Assembly (NCBI GenBank): GCA_964420925.1 | Contig: CAYQVB010000064.1 | Location: forward strand, 1-64,000 | Reading direction: 5' to 3' | Source: JAJEAD01 sp964420925 | Lineage (GTDB): Bacteria; Pseudomonadota; Gammaproteobacteria; HK1 | Length of the DNA: 64,000 nt | The notes under the pieces: model-generated | What the model saw: the letters and a program-made list of their open reading frames with translations, nothing else | Databases searched by the model: none | What the model was told of the DNA's origin: nothing | Position numbers and translations under genes: made by a program | Shown: in pieces, positions 52,536 to 62,049 of the stretch | How the letters are laid out: the number at the start of each line of letters is the position of its first letter | Position numbering within the stretch: the stretch's first letter is position 1

Positions 52536-54059
52536 CTAAGCGATCGGCACCGCGATGAACTGTCGCGTGCCCTGCCGCTCGACCAGCAGGAGCAGCACGT
52601 CTCCTCCGCTCTCGGTGACCCGGGAGAGCGCTTCCGAAACATCGGCCGGCGATGCGACGGGCCGGTTGCCGGCGCGCACGATGATGTCGCCCGGACGCAC
52701 CCCCTTCTCCGCCGCGGCGCCGGCCGTGTCCACGTCGACCACGAACGCTCCCTCGACGCTTTCCGGGAGTTCGTAACGGGCTCTGAGGTTCGGAGTGAGG
52801 GGGGCGAGCTGCAGACCGAGGGAGGGTTGCTGCTCTTCCTCGCTCTCCTGTGCACTCGGCACGCTCGCGAGTGCCTCGGCGCCGGGGCGCAGGCCGACCA
52901 GGAGGCGGAGCGATTCGCGCTTGCCGTCTCGCCAGACCACCACTTCCACCGTATCGTCGGTCTCCGCCCGCGCGACCATGTGGGGCAGACGGCGCGACGA
53001 GGGAACCACCTCACCGCCGAACTCCAGGATCACGTCGCCAGTGCGGATGCCGGCCGCTTCGGCGGGGCTCTCCTCGAACACGTCGGCCACCAGCGCGCCC
53101 TCGGTGCCTTCCAGGCCGAGGCTCCGCGCAATGTCTTCGGTGAGCATCTGGATCTGCACTCCCATCCAGCCGCGCTCGACCCGGCCCACGGTCATGAGAT
53201 CGTCGATGACGTCCTGCGCCTGCTGGGAGGGAATGGCAAACCCGATGCCCACGCTGCCGCCGCTCGGGCTGAAGATCGCGGTATTGACGCCGACCACGCG
53301 GCCCGCGGTGTCGAAGAGGGGGCCGCCCGAGTTGCCGCGATTGATGGGGGCGTCGATTTGCAGGTAGTCGTCCAGGGGACCGGAGCGGATGTCCCGGCCG
53401 CGCGCGGAGACGATGCCCGCGGTGACGGTGCCGCCGAGCCCGAAGGGGTTTCCGACCGCGACGACCCAGTCACCCACCCGAACCGCATCGGAGTCGCCGA
53501 ACTCCGCGTAGGGCAGCGCCTCCTCGGCGGCAATCGAGAGCAGGGCGAGATCGGTGTTCTCGTCCACTCCCCGGAGCTCCGCCTCGAACTTGCGACCGTC
53601 GTGCAGGGTCACGACGATCTCGTCCGCTCCCTGTATCACGTGATGATTGGTGACGATCAGCCCCTGCGGGTCGACGATGAATCCCGAGCCCACGAAGGTG
53701 CCCCGGAACGCCGGAGGCCTGTTCGGCGCCCCCTCGAAGTAGCGCTCGAAGAACTCCCGGAAGAAGGGCTCGAAGGGAGATCCGGGAGGAATCTGGAACT
53801 GCGGCACGGTCTGCTGGCCGGAGACCTTGGTGCGCGCGGTCGAAATGTTGACCACGGTGGGCGTCACGCCTTCGGCCAGATCGGCGAAGCTCGACGGGAA
53901 CGCGGACCCCTCGGAGAAGGTGACCGGAGTGGTGAGGGTCGCCGCGCTCGTAACGGGACCGGTGTACAGCGCGGCGGCGATCGCGACGATCGACGCCCCG
54001 GCGAGGACGGAAACGCCCATTCGACGGAGGCGTCCTCCGCGGAAGAAAGTGGCTTGCAT
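52536..54059 (-). CDS. DegP/DegQ-type periplasmic serine protease
   Basis: A 507-residue HtrA-family protease. It has a signal peptide or anchor (SVLAGASIVAIAAALYTG), a trypsin-like domain with catalytic His (LIVTNHHVIQGADEIV), Asp (DENTDLALLSI) and Ser (APINRGNSGGPLFDTAG), and two PDZ domains (GWMGVQIQMLTEDIARSLGL onward and a second near residue 410). It degrades or refolds damaged envelope proteins. ATG 54059 has an AAGAGG upstream; GTG 54086 is a possible longer start. It precedes the two-component genes on the same strand. Confidence 0.93.
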   Translation of the reverse strand: MQATFFRGGRLRRMGVSVLAGASIVAIAAALYTGPVTSAATLTTPVTFSEGSAFPSSFADLAEGVTPTVVNISTARTKVSGQQTVPQFQIPPGSPFEPFFREFFERYFEGAPNRPPAFRGTFVGSGFIVDPQGLIVTNHHVIQGADEIVVTLHDGRKFEAELRGVDENTDLALLSIAAEEALPYAEFGDSDAVRVGDWVVAVGNPFGLGGTVTAGIVSARGRDIRSGPLDDYLQIDAPINRGNSGGPLFDTAGRVVGVNTAIFSPSGGSVGIGFAIPSQQAQDVIDDLMTVGRVERGWMGVQIQMLTEDIARSLGLEGTEGALVADVFEESPAEAAGIRTGDVILEFGGEVVPSSRRLPHMVARAETDDTVEVVVWRDGKRESLRLLVGLRPGAEALASVPSAQESEEEQQPSLGLQLAPLTPNLRARYELPESVEGAFVVDVDTAGAAAEKGVRPGDIIVRAGNRPVASPADVSEALSRVTESGGDVLLLLVERQGTRQFIAVPIA

Positions 54060-54148
54060 GTGCTTGACCTCTTGCTTGGGATACACGAGGGATGCGGGAG
54101 GCAGGCACGGCTGCTCAGCTCACATCCGCTTCGGTGAGGTCAGACCTT

Positions 54149-54162
54149 AGGGACAGGTCCCT
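54149..54162. promoter_or_regulatory. Inverted repeat upstream of the protease gene
   Basis: AGGGAC-AG-GTCCCT (54149-54162), 90 bp upstream of the protease start on the minus strand and 77 bp from the etfA stop. It is a candidate operator for the neighbouring response regulator or another stress regulator, but only a single copy is seen and OmpR-type sites are usually direct repeats. Confidence 0.35.
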
Positions 54163-54238
54163 TACCGGCGCCTTTCTCCTGCATTACCGTCCGTTAATCC
54201 CTCTCCCCGAGCCGGCCGGGATTGCGCAGCGTGCGGGC

Positions 54239-55180
54239 TCAACCCTCCTTGGCGAGCTCGGCATCGAGCTCGGGCAGAGCATTGAAGAGATCCGCGACCA
54301 GGCCGTAGTCCGCAACCTGGAAGATCGGCGCCTCCTCGTCCTTGTTGATGGCGACGATGACCTTGCTCTCCTTCATTCCGGCGAGATGCTGGATGGCCCC
54401 GGAGATCCCCACCGCGATGTAGAGGTCCGGAGCCACCACCTTCCCGGTCTGGCCGACCTGGTAGTCGTTCGGCACGAAGCCGGCGTCAACCGCGGCGCGC
54501 GAGGCGCCGATCGCGGCATTCAGCTTGTCGGCGATGGGCTCGAGCAGCGAGAAGTTGTCGCCGCTCTGCATGCCGCGGCCGCCGGAGATGATGATGCGCG
54601 CCGAGGTGAGCTCGGGACGTTCGGACTGGGTGAGGTCCTGGGAGACGAAGGCGGAGAGTGCGGCGTCATCGGCCGCGCCCACCGCTTCGATGGGCGCGCT
54701 GCCGCCGCCCGCCTCCGGCGCTTCGAAGGAGGTGGCCCGGATGCTCACCACCTTGATCGCATCGGTGGACTGCACGGTCGCGAGCGCGTTGCCGGCGTAG
54801 ATGGGGCGCACGAAGGTATCCGGAGACACTACTTCCATGATGTCGCTGACGCACGCGACATCCAGGAGCGCGGCGGCGCGCGGGAGCACGTTCTTGCCCG
54901 ACTTGGTGGCGGACGCGGTGACGTGCCCGTACTCGGGAGCCAGCGTCACCAGCAGGGCGGCGACGTTCTCGGCGAGGCCGTTCGCGTAGCGGGAGTCGTC
55001 GGCGCAGCGCACCCGCCGCACTCCGGGAACCGCGGCCGCGGCCTGCGCTACCGCGTCGCACTGGTGGCCCGCCACCAGCACGTCCACCTCCGGATCCATC
55101 CGCTGCGCGGCCGCGATCGCGTTGAGAGTGGCGGAGCCGAGCTCCGCGTTGTCGTGTTCGGCCAGGACGAGAACCGCCAT
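54239..55180 (-). CDS. etfA: Electron transfer flavoprotein alpha subunit
   Basis: A 313-residue FAD-binding subunit. The C-terminal FAD region shows IIISGGRGMQSGDNF, DAGFVPNDYQVGQTGKVVAP, LYIAVGISGAIQHLAGM and VIVAINKDEEAPIFQVADYG. EtfAB carries electrons from acyl-CoA and other dehydrogenases to the quinone pool through ETF-QO. The ATG directly follows the etfB stop. Confidence 0.96.
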   Translation of the reverse strand: MAVLVLAEHDNAELGSATLNAIAAAQRMDPEVDVLVAGHQCDAVAQAAAAVPGVRRVRCADDSRYANGLAENVAALLVTLAPEYGHVTASATKSGKNVLPRAAALLDVACVSDIMEVVSPDTFVRPIYAGNALATVQSTDAIKVVSIRATSFEAPEAGGGSAPIEAVGAADDAALSAFVSQDLTQSERPELTSARIIISGGRGMQSGDNFSLLEPIADKLNAAIGASRAAVDAGFVPNDYQVGQTGKVVAPDLYIAVGISGAIQHLAGMKESKVIVAINKDEEAPIFQVADYGLVADLFNALPELDAELAKEG

Positions 55181-55930
55181 CTAGATCACCTTCGCTTCGT
55201 TTCGGAGCTTTTCGAGAAGCGCCGCCGTGTTCTCCACGATGACGCCGGCTTCCCGCCGGGGCGGCTCCGTCACCTCGAGCACCTTCACCCGGGGCGTGAC
55301 GTCCACGCCGAGATCCTCCGGCGTGAACGTGTCCATCGCCTTCTTCTTCGCCCTCATGATGTTCGGAAGCGAAGCGAAGCGCGGCTCGTTCAGCCGCAGG
55401 TCGGTGGTGACGACGACCGGCATCTTGAGGTGCAGGGTCTCCAGTCCGCCGTCGATTTCGCGCGTGCACGCGAGCTGATCGCCGTTCACTTCCAGGCGGT
55501 AGGCGAAGGTGCCCTGGGCCCAGCCGAGCAGCGCCGCGAGCATCTGGCCGGTCTGCGAGTGGTCGCCGTCGATCCCCTGCTTGCCCGCGATGACGAGCCC
55601 GGGCTGCTCCCGCTCCACCAGCGCCGCGAGGATCTTGGCGATTGCGAGCGGCTCCGGCTCCTGGTCGCTCCGCACCAGGATCCCGCGGTCCGCCCCCATC
55701 GCGAGCGCGGTGCGGATGGTCTCCTGGCACTGCTGCACTCCGATCGAGACCGCCACGACTTCTTCCGCCGTGCCCGCTTCGCGCAGCCGGAGCGCCTCTT
55801 CCACCGCGATCTCGTCGAAGGGGTTCATCGACATCTTGACGTTGGTGGTCTCGACCCCGCTGCGGTCCGCCTTGACGCGAACCTTGACGTTGTAGTCGAT
55901 GACCCGCTTGACCGCGACCAGGACTTTCAT
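55181..55930 (-). CDS. etfB: Electron transfer flavoprotein beta subunit
   Basis: A 249-residue subunit beginning MKVLVAVKRVIDYNVKVRVK, with AMNPFDEIAVEEALRL-like (here MSMNPFDEIAVEEALRLRE), VIAGKQGIDGDHSQTGQMLA (AMP site) and LRLNEPRFASLPNIMRAKKK, the recognition loop for partner dehydrogenases. It is the first gene of the etfBA operon. A 284-bp divergent gap separates it from the solute-binding protein gene on the other strand. Confidence 0.96.
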   Translation of the reverse strand: MKVLVAVKRVIDYNVKVRVKADRSGVETTNVKMSMNPFDEIAVEEALRLREAGTAEEVVAVSIGVQQCQETIRTALAMGADRGILVRSDQEPEPLAIAKILAALVEREQPGLVIAGKQGIDGDHSQTGQMLAALLGWAQGTFAYRLEVNGDQLACTREIDGGLETLHLKMPVVVTTDLRLNEPRFASLPNIMRAKKKAMDTFTPEDLGVDVTPRVKVLEVTEPPRREAGVIVENTAALLEKLRNEAKVI

Positions 55931-56214
55931 CGCGCGAACGACCTCCGCGAAGCACCCGCCGAAGGGCAGGAAAAAGAACGCGGAAGCGTATTACTTTCGC
56001 GCGATCGTCCGCAAGCGCGGCGACACTCCCGCGAGCCCGCCATGTACCATGCCTTGTATTATGATTCCGCGCGCACCCGTGACGGTTGCCGCTGCACCGG
56101 AAACAGCGAAGCAAAGCGGCGGCGCCGGACCGGATCGGAGTCCGGTCGGCCCGGCTCCGGAAATCGCAGGCAAGCGCTCCACCCCACGAGAAACTCATGA
56201 GGAGAGATATGGTC

Positions 56215-57477
56215 ATGAAAAACAAACTGGTACGCGCGGCCGGCCTCGGCATCGCGCTCTCGCTCGGCGGCGCGGGTTCCGCCCTCGCCCAGGATCCGCT
56301 CAAGGTCGGCCTCCTGGCAACGCTGGAGGGAACCTACACCGTGCTCGGCGAAGACGGGGTGCGTGGCTTCCAGGTCGCGCTCAACAAGTTCGGCGGCATG
56401 GCGGGGGGACGCGAGATCGAAGTGATCATCGGCCCCACCGACGCGAGCCCCGACTCCGCGATTCGTGCGGCGCGCAAGGTCGTGGAGCAGGACGGCGTCG
56501 ATATCGTGATCGGACCGCTGTCCGGCTCGGAAGGCATCGCGATCAAGGACTACGCCAAGACCCAGCCCCAGGTGACCTTCATCAACGGAATTTCAGGGGC
56601 CCAGGAAACCACCTACGTCGACCCGGCCTCGAACTTCTTCCGCTTCAACATGGACGGCGCGCAATGGTCGTCCGGACTCGCCGAGTACATCTTCAACGAG
56701 AAGGGCTATCGCGCCATCGCCACCATCGGGGAAGACTACTCGTTCGTCTACACCCAGGTATTCGGGCTGGTGCTCGAGTTCTGCGCCCTCGGTGGCGAAG
56801 TGACCGAGCGTCTCTGGGTCCCGCTCGGCACCAAGGACTTCGCCTCGATCATCGCGGCGCTCCCCGAGGACGTCGACGCGATCTACCTCGGGCTCGGCGG
56901 CGGTGACGCAGTGAACTTCCTCAACCAGTACCTCCAGGCGGGCGGCGACGCGGCGCTCATCGGCGGCACCATCATGGTCGACCAGACCGTGCTCTCGTCG
57001 AAAGGCCCGGCCAAGAACGCTCTGATCGGCACACCCGCCTCCGGGCCACAGGCCGACAGTTGGGACGACCCGAAGTGGCAGGCCTTCGTGAAAGCCTATC
57101 AGGATGCATTCGAGCCTGATAAACGCTTCCCCTCGCCCTCGCTGCTCGCCACCGGCTACCACAACGCGACCACGGCCGCCTTGACGGTGCTGAACGACAT
57201 CGGCGGCGACCTGAGCGACGGACACGCGAAGTTCCGCGCCGGCCTCGCCGCGCTCGAGCTCGATGCGCCCAACGGCATGATCACGCTCGACGGCAACCGG
57301 CAGGCCATCGGCACCAACTTCGTGACCGAGGTGGTCGAGGACGAGAACGGCAACCTCGTCAACGAGCTCGTGAAGATCATTCCCAACGTCAGCCAGACGC
57401 TGGGGCTCGATCCGGAGGTCTTCGCGACCATCGGTGCTCCCAGCCGCGAAGTGCCCGAGTGCAAGGCGTACATGTAA
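56215..57477 (+). CDS. Branched-chain-type ABC solute-binding protein, lone
   Basis: A 420-residue LivK-class periplasmic protein with signal peptide (AAGLGIALSLGGAGSALAQ). The mature part opens LKVGLLATLEGTYTVLGEDG and contains DASPDSAIRAARKVVEQDGV and IVIGPLSGSEGIAIKDYA. Cys residues at about 198 and 416 may pair. ATG 56215 is preferred; ATG 56209 sits closer to the AGGAG. No permease genes follow and a strong terminator ends the unit, so it must use a transporter encoded elsewhere. Its sequence differs clearly from the receptor at 43186. Confidence 0.88.
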   Translation: MKNKLVRAAGLGIALSLGGAGSALAQDPLKVGLLATLEGTYTVLGEDGVRGFQVALNKFGGMAGGREIEVIIGPTDASPDSAIRAARKVVEQDGVDIVIGPLSGSEGIAIKDYAKTQPQVTFINGISGAQETTYVDPASNFFRFNMDGAQWSSGLAEYIFNEKGYRAIATIGEDYSFVYTQVFGLVLEFCALGGEVTERLWVPLGTKDFASIIAALPEDVDAIYLGLGGGDAVNFLNQYLQAGGDAALIGGTIMVDQTVLSSKGPAKNALIGTPASGPQADSWDDPKWQAFVKAYQDAFEPDKRFPSPSLLATGYHNATTAALTVLNDIGGDLSDGHAKFRAGLAALELDAPNGMITLDGNRQAIGTNFVTEVVEDENGNLVNELVKIIPNVSQTLGLDPEVFATIGAPSREVPECKAYM

Positions 57478-57496
57478 GGCGCTCTGATCCCAACTC

Positions 57497-57530
57497 GGCC
57501 GGGGACGCGCGAGCGTCCCCGGCCCTCTTT
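57497..57530 (+). terminator. Intrinsic terminator after the solute-binding protein gene
   Basis: A perfect 12-bp stem GGCCGGGGACGC with a GCGA loop (57497-57524) followed by CTCTTT. It lies 20 bp past the stop codon, ahead of the convergent DUF924 gene. Confidence 0.9.
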
Positions 57531-57652
57531 GCCTTCCTTCTCGGGGCGCTTTCGCCCGTCACCCCCGATCGGCGGGACGTTCCGGGGTGCGCTCGCCTGA
57601 AGCCGCTCGTTGCGGCAAGGCGATGCGCTGCGAAACGAGGGTGTCCTTGCGG

Positions 57653-58507
57653 TCAGCAGGTTGTGTTGTCTGCCGGCAGCCTCTGGCCAAAGCTGTTTCC
57701 CTCTGCCGCCAGAAACGCCGCCTCCTCCGTGGTGCCGGGTCGACCGAGCACGGCGTTTCGATGCGGAAAGCGGCCGAAGCGGGCGACGATGTCGCGGTGG
57801 CTCGTCCAGCCTTTGATGCTCCGCTCCACATAGGCCTGCCACGCCGGAGTGGCGCGCTTGCGCAGAGCCCGCAGGAGTTCGAGACCGCGGTCCTGCTCCG
57901 TCACGTCCTCAGAGTGGTGGAACGGGTGATAGAGCCAGATCGTCGCGACCGGATGCAGCTCCCGGTCAAATCTCCGATCGATCGCGTGGTTGACAACTTC
58001 AAGGGCGGTGGGGTCGCCGGCGTAGGCTTCGACCGTGCCGCGATAGAGGTTCCGCGTGAACTGATCCAGCAGCAGGATCAGGGCCAGTGCGCCGTCCGGG
58101 GTGTCCCGCCAGTCCATGAACTCGCGCGCACAGGCGCGCGGCACCAGGTCACCAAAGCGGACGCGGATTTCCTCGTCGACCGTGGTGCCCCCGTCGTACC
58201 ACCAGTCGCGGCGCGCCAGGGCTCGGGCCGGACAGTCTCGGCTGTCGCTCAGCCAGAAGGTGACGAGATCGGAGATGACGTTGCGGTTCATGTTCGGATT
58301 CTCGCACTCGGAGGTGCCCGCGCGGTACGAGTGTGGTGCGAGATTGTCGACACCCTCGGCCGACCGGGTCGATACCCAGGCGATGGGGCGAGGCGCGATC
58401 AGGGCCGTGTGGAGACGATAGACGTCCTTGGGCGACCAGGTCACAGGATCCAGACGCAAGGGCGTATCGAGGTGCCGGGGTGGCGCGAGGAACTCGGATT
58501 GGCCCAT
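57653..58507 (-). CDS. DUF924 protein fused to a flavin-reductase N-terminal remnant
   Basis: A 284-residue open frame with two unrelated parts. Residues 1-62 match the start of flavin-reductase-like FMN-binding proteins (VYRLHTALIAPRPIAWVSTR, then NLAPHSY). From about residue 73 the sequence is DUF924 (a VTFWLSD opening, LILLLDQFTRNLYRGTVEAY, PVATIWLYHPFHHSEDVTEQ, FGRFPHRNAVLGRPGT). The joint falls at SYRAGTSECENPNMNR, in frame. GGAGG precedes ATG 58507, so the fusion is likely translated; the DUF924 part could also start alone at ATG 58291. The FMN-binding core of the reductase is missing. The TPP enzyme gene ends 27 bp upstream. Confidence 0.7.
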   Translation of the reverse strand: MGQSEFLAPPRHLDTPLRLDPVTWSPKDVYRLHTALIAPRPIAWVSTRSAEGVDNLAPHSYRAGTSECENPNMNRNVISDLVTFWLSDSRDCPARALARRDWWYDGGTTVDEEIRVRFGDLVPRACAREFMDWRDTPDGALALILLLDQFTRNLYRGTVEAYAGDPTALEVVNHAIDRRFDRELHPVATIWLYHPFHHSEDVTEQDRGLELLRALRKRATPAWQAYVERSIKGWTSHRDIVARFGRFPHRNAVLGRPGTTEEAAFLAAEGNSFGQRLPADNTTC

Positions 58508-58534
58508 CTGAACCTCCGGATATCGGCTTAGGGC

Positions 58535-60235
58535 TCAGTAGCGCTGCGCCCGGTCCTCGGCGTCCCAGGCGAGCGGCGCCGCCGCGTCGATGTCGGTCAC
58601 CACGTCGATCACCGCGGGCCGTCGCGACGCGTGCGCCCGCTCGAGCGCCGGCCGGATCTCTTCGGGACGGGTGACCCGGATGCCAAGTGCCCCGATGCCG
58701 TTCGCGAGCGCGGCGAAGTCCACCTCGTCGTGGACCCACAGGGCTTCGGACTGCGGCGTCGGCTCGCCGTCGTAGGCGAGCGCGAAGCCGCGGCGCGACT
58801 GGTTGCCGGAGTGGTTGTTGTTCACGACCGTGATCGCGGCGATGTCCCGGCGCACCGCGGTCTCGATTTCGGCGATGTGATACCACAGGCCCAGGTCGCC
58901 GGTGAAGGTCACCACCGGCCGCTCGGGGGCCGCGCACCTGGCGCCGAGGCCGGCGGGGAAGGCCCAGCCGAGGTGGCCGGCGCTGCGCACGAAGCGCTGG
59001 CCGGCGCCGCGGAGCTCGAACATGCTCGCCATCCACATCCCGGCGTGACCGGTGTCGACTACCACCACCGCGTCCTCGGGAAGCCAGGCGGCGAGCTCCG
59101 CACAGAGGCGCTCAGGACGGATCGGGATCGCATCGGAGCGCACCTGCGCTTCGCGCTCTCTGAGCCAGGCATCGCTGGCGGCGCGCACCGCCTGAAGCCA
59201 CGCCGCCCGCGAGGCGGGAGGCGGCGGCGCCTCGAGCTCGAGCATCTGCCGCACTATGGTCCGGGCGTCGCCGTGCAGGCCGACCCCGACCGGGACCTGG
59301 GTGCCGATGGTCTCGGCCGCGATGTCGATCTGCGCGCTCTCCACCCCGGGCCGGGGCAGCCGCCAGAAGTTCGTCGTCATGCTCCCCGCTCCGCTGCCAA
59401 CGAAGAGGGCGAAGTCGGCTTCGTGCACCGAGCGGTTCGCGCTCGGGCGCGAGTAGGTTCCCATCACCCCGAGCGCGAGGGGATGGCGCTCCGGGATCGC
59501 GCCGCGCCCGTTCAGCGAGGTCGCCACCGGCACCTGCAGCGCTTCCGCGAGCCGGATCAGATCCGCCGCCGCCCCGGAGTGATGCACGCCGCCGCCCGCG
59601 ACGATCACCGGCCGCTCCGCCGACTGCAGGCGCTCGAGCAGGCGTTGGCAGTCATCGGCCTGTGCCGCGGGCCGGTAGGCGGGCACCCGGCGGTGCCGCG
59701 CGTCGCAGCGCGGCTGCATGTCGGCGAGCTCGCGGTCGATCTCGCCCTCCTGACCCGCAAACTGCAGGTGCACGGGTCCCGGGCAACCGGAGGTCGCCTC
59801 GCTGAACGCGCGCGCGATGAGGTCGGGAAAGCGTTCCACCGCGCCTAGCGCGGCGTTTAGCTTGGTGTAGGGGGCGAAGGCGGGCAAGTCGTCGGCAGCC
59901 TGGTAGAGATTCCGGTGGCGGAGCTGCGGCGGGCTTCCGCCGGTCATCGCGATTACCGGCGAGCTCGCCAGGTACGCGTCGCGGAGCCCGGCCGCGAGGT
60001 TGAGGGCGCCGACCTGCTGGGCCATGCATACCCCCGGCCGGCCCGACACGCGCGCGTAGCCGTCCGCCATGTACGCGGCGGACTTCTCTCCGTGGGTATG
60101 GATGACCTCGATGCCGGTGCGCCGCTCCATCTCCGCCATGCTGCGCCGCAGCACCGCGGGCACCATGAACACGTGCGTGACGCCGTAGGCGTCCAGCATC
60201 TCCGCCAGCACCCGGGCGCCGCTCGTGCGCGTCAT
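58535..60235 (-). CDS. Thiamine-diphosphate enzyme (acetolactate synthase-like)
   Basis: A 566-residue member of the acetohydroxyacid synthase/benzoylformate decarboxylase superfamily. The N-terminal PYR domain has the catalytic Glu50 in THGEKSAAYMADGYAR, the central domain contains RPVIVAGGGVHHSG, and the C-terminal PP domain has VTFTGDLGLWYHIAEIETAV and VVNNNHSGNQ for Mg-ThDP. It is not clearly IlvB, because the FAD-binding part is divergent and no small subunit follows; oxalyl-CoA, sulfoacetaldehyde or glyoxylate substrates are possible. It runs towards the DUF924 gene. Confidence 0.85.
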   Translation of the reverse strand: MTRTSGARVLAEMLDAYGVTHVFMVPAVLRRSMAEMERRTGIEVIHTHGEKSAAYMADGYARVSGRPGVCMAQQVGALNLAAGLRDAYLASSPVIAMTGGSPPQLRHRNLYQAADDLPAFAPYTKLNAALGAVERFPDLIARAFSEATSGCPGPVHLQFAGQEGEIDRELADMQPRCDARHRRVPAYRPAAQADDCQRLLERLQSAERPVIVAGGGVHHSGAAADLIRLAEALQVPVATSLNGRGAIPERHPLALGVMGTYSRPSANRSVHEADFALFVGSGAGSMTTNFWRLPRPGVESAQIDIAAETIGTQVPVGVGLHGDARTIVRQMLELEAPPPPASRAAWLQAVRAASDAWLREREAQVRSDAIPIRPERLCAELAAWLPEDAVVVVDTGHAGMWMASMFELRGAGQRFVRSAGHLGWAFPAGLGARCAAPERPVVTFTGDLGLWYHIAEIETAVRRDIAAITVVNNNHSGNQSRRGFALAYDGEPTPQSEALWVHDEVDFAALANGIGALGIRVTRPEEIRPALERAHASRRPAVIDVVTDIDAAAPLAWDAEDRAQRY

Positions 60236-60385
60236 GCCGGTGCCACCATCGCGGTGTTGGACCGATAGTGCGCCGCCGGAAGGCCGGAGGCCGAAGCCGC
60301 CACCCGGTTGTCGCAGCGCAGCGCGAGAAGCTGCTGGTACATGGGCTCGTCCCTTGCGCTCAGGGGTTCGGCTCGTGCAGGAAGC

Positions 60386-60535
60386 TCATCTCGTCGCGAT
60401 CACCAGACTGGAAGGCCACCATGCGGTGTATGCATAGCTCGGCAGGTCCTGCACGGATTTGCTGCCGGTCAGCGCGAGTGACGCCATTGCGGCCGGGACC
60501 ACGAGCACGGCGATCACCCATTTCGGTACGCGCAT
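60386..60535 (-). CDS. Possible small membrane protein
   Basis: A 49-residue frame with an AGGAGA site 8 nt before ATG and one predicted hydrophobic helix (VIAVLVVPAAMASLALTG). No family is recognised. It lies between the TPP enzyme gene and the NYN gene, on the same strand. A chance frame cannot be excluded. Confidence 0.35.
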   Translation of the reverse strand: MRVPKWVIAVLVVPAAMASLALTGSKSVQDLPSYAYTAWWPSSLVIATR

Positions 60536-60883
60536 CAGGCAGTCTCCTCTGGAGGCAGGAGCATAACGGCTTTCTGGTCCAGGAACGCCTGCCTCCGACC
60601 TGCACCCATCAGACCCATCAGCATATCGGCGTCCCGGCCCACCTGAGTGATGCACCGGCATGTCGGAGGTCGCGCACCGACAAATGCATGGTCGACCCCA
60701 GCAGAGAATCGCGAATCGTCAAACTGGTCATGGCGACATCGACGGCAACCCGAGCGACGGACATGAGAAGTTCCGGGAGGGCCTCGCCGGACTCGGTCGG
60801 ATGGGGCGAGCTCGGCGGGACCGGAACGGGCGAGGGCGACTCGGCCGGGCTTGGTACTGTCCGGCCCGACCAGGGATCGATCT
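60536..60883. other. Intergenic region without a recognised gene
   Basis: A 348-bp stretch upstream of the small membrane-protein frame and downstream of the NYN gene. Short frames on both strands show no domain, and I see no strong hairpin or promoter. Confidence 0.45.
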
Positions 60884-61933
60884 CTAACTCCGGTTCGACT
60901 GACGATTCACTTCCGTTGCGATGGGCCGGCCGTCCTTCGGGTTTGAACCAGGTGTGAAGGTGACGCGGTCTCCGTTCTCCAGATCCGAGAACTCACCACC
61001 GGTGACCGCACTACTGTGGAAGAACAGGTTGTCTCCCCCGAGGTCCGACCTGATGAACCCGTAGGGCTTGTCGTAGGGCAAGGAAACGACGGTACCTTGC
61101 TGACCGGGCAGATCCGAACTCACCGGCTCCGCACGCTCATTCATGATGTTGGGCCTGGAATCGGCGACACGACCACCTTTCGTCGGTGGTCGAGCGTCGG
61201 CCGCTGACGCGGGTTCGTGCTCGCCACGTCCGGGCTCTGCCGGCCGGCCGCCCTTGCCCGCCTGCTCACCGGACGGTGTCGATCTGGGTATGAAGAGCTT
61301 TTCGACCAGCGGATCGCTTCGTCGCGTCCGTTCGGCAATCACCGCTTGCATCATGATCGGATACGTCACCGCATCGATCAGGGACTGTGCGGTGCGCGTG
61401 CCCGTTCGCTCGTCGTCCGCCTCGAAGTCCCAAACCGTGACTACCGAGCGAGTGCCGCGTGCGTTGAGCTTCTGAACCAGCTTCACGAAGTCCCCGTCTC
61501 CGGTAATCAGCACCACCACTTCCAGATGCTCCGCCCTCTCGAATGCTTCGAGGGCAAGCCATACATCGATGCCTTTCTCTCGCGGTACTCTCGCGTTTCC
61601 ATAGCCGTTGTCGTGTGACGACATGAGCAGGAAATGGGGTGTCACGCCCGCCTTGATCAAGGCGTCCTCGAATTTCCGTTCTCCGAGCAGGGCGCCATGC
61701 CTTTCAGACGCTTCCGCGGGAAAACGTCCCCGGAAGTAGTGTGCTTCGACAATCTGACAAAACCTGGAGTCGGTCTGATCGTGCTTCCCGATCTCGTCGC
61801 AGAGAAGATCGTTGAGCCCCTGCATCGAGATGCGAGCTCTCCGCTCATGGTGGTACCTGTAGTAGTCGCTCACGTGGGAGAAGTAGTTTCCATCGTAGAA
61901 GACGCCAATTCGGGTTATGCGGTTCGAGTGCAA
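60884..61933 (-). CDS. NYN-domain nuclease fused to a cold-shock domain
   Basis: A 349-residue protein. The NYN (PIN-like, LabA/DUF88) domain fills residues 1-210 with the acidic active-site residues in GVFYDGNYF (Asp14), VPREKGIDVWLALEAFE and VLITGDGDFVKLVQKL. A low-complexity Pro/Gly/Glu linker follows. Residues 280-349 form a cold-shock-type OB fold with a KPYGFIRSD RNP-1-like strand and the NLFFHSSAV RNP-2-like strand. A likely role is RNA cleavage guided by the OB fold. It stands alone; I know NYN plus cold-shock pairings as uncommon. Confidence 0.88.
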   Translation of the reverse strand: MHSNRITRIGVFYDGNYFSHVSDYYRYHHERRARISMQGLNDLLCDEIGKHDQTDSRFCQIVEAHYFRGRFPAEASERHGALLGERKFEDALIKAGVTPHFLLMSSHDNGYGNARVPREKGIDVWLALEAFERAEHLEVVVLITGDGDFVKLVQKLNARGTRSVVTVWDFEADDERTGTRTAQSLIDAVTYPIMMQAVIAERTRRSDPLVEKLFIPRSTPSGEQAGKGGRPAEPGRGEHEPASAADARPPTKGGRVADSRPNIMNERAEPVSSDLPGQQGTVVSLPYDKPYGFIRSDLGGDNLFFHSSAVTGGEFSDLENGDRVTFTPGSNPKDGRPIATEVNRQSNRS

Positions 61934-62049
61934 TTTTTCGCTCCCAGGTCTTTTCTCGAGATAAGGAATTCACGCCGGGCCCGGCTTGCGAGTCGCATGA
62001 CTCGGCCGAGCATCAGGACATTATCAAGACAATGCTTCCCACTGCCCCA

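Noticed and set aside
60660..60887. 75-residue plus-strand frame near the NYN gene end
   Set aside because: No ribosome site, no domain, and it runs into the NYN coding region antisense.
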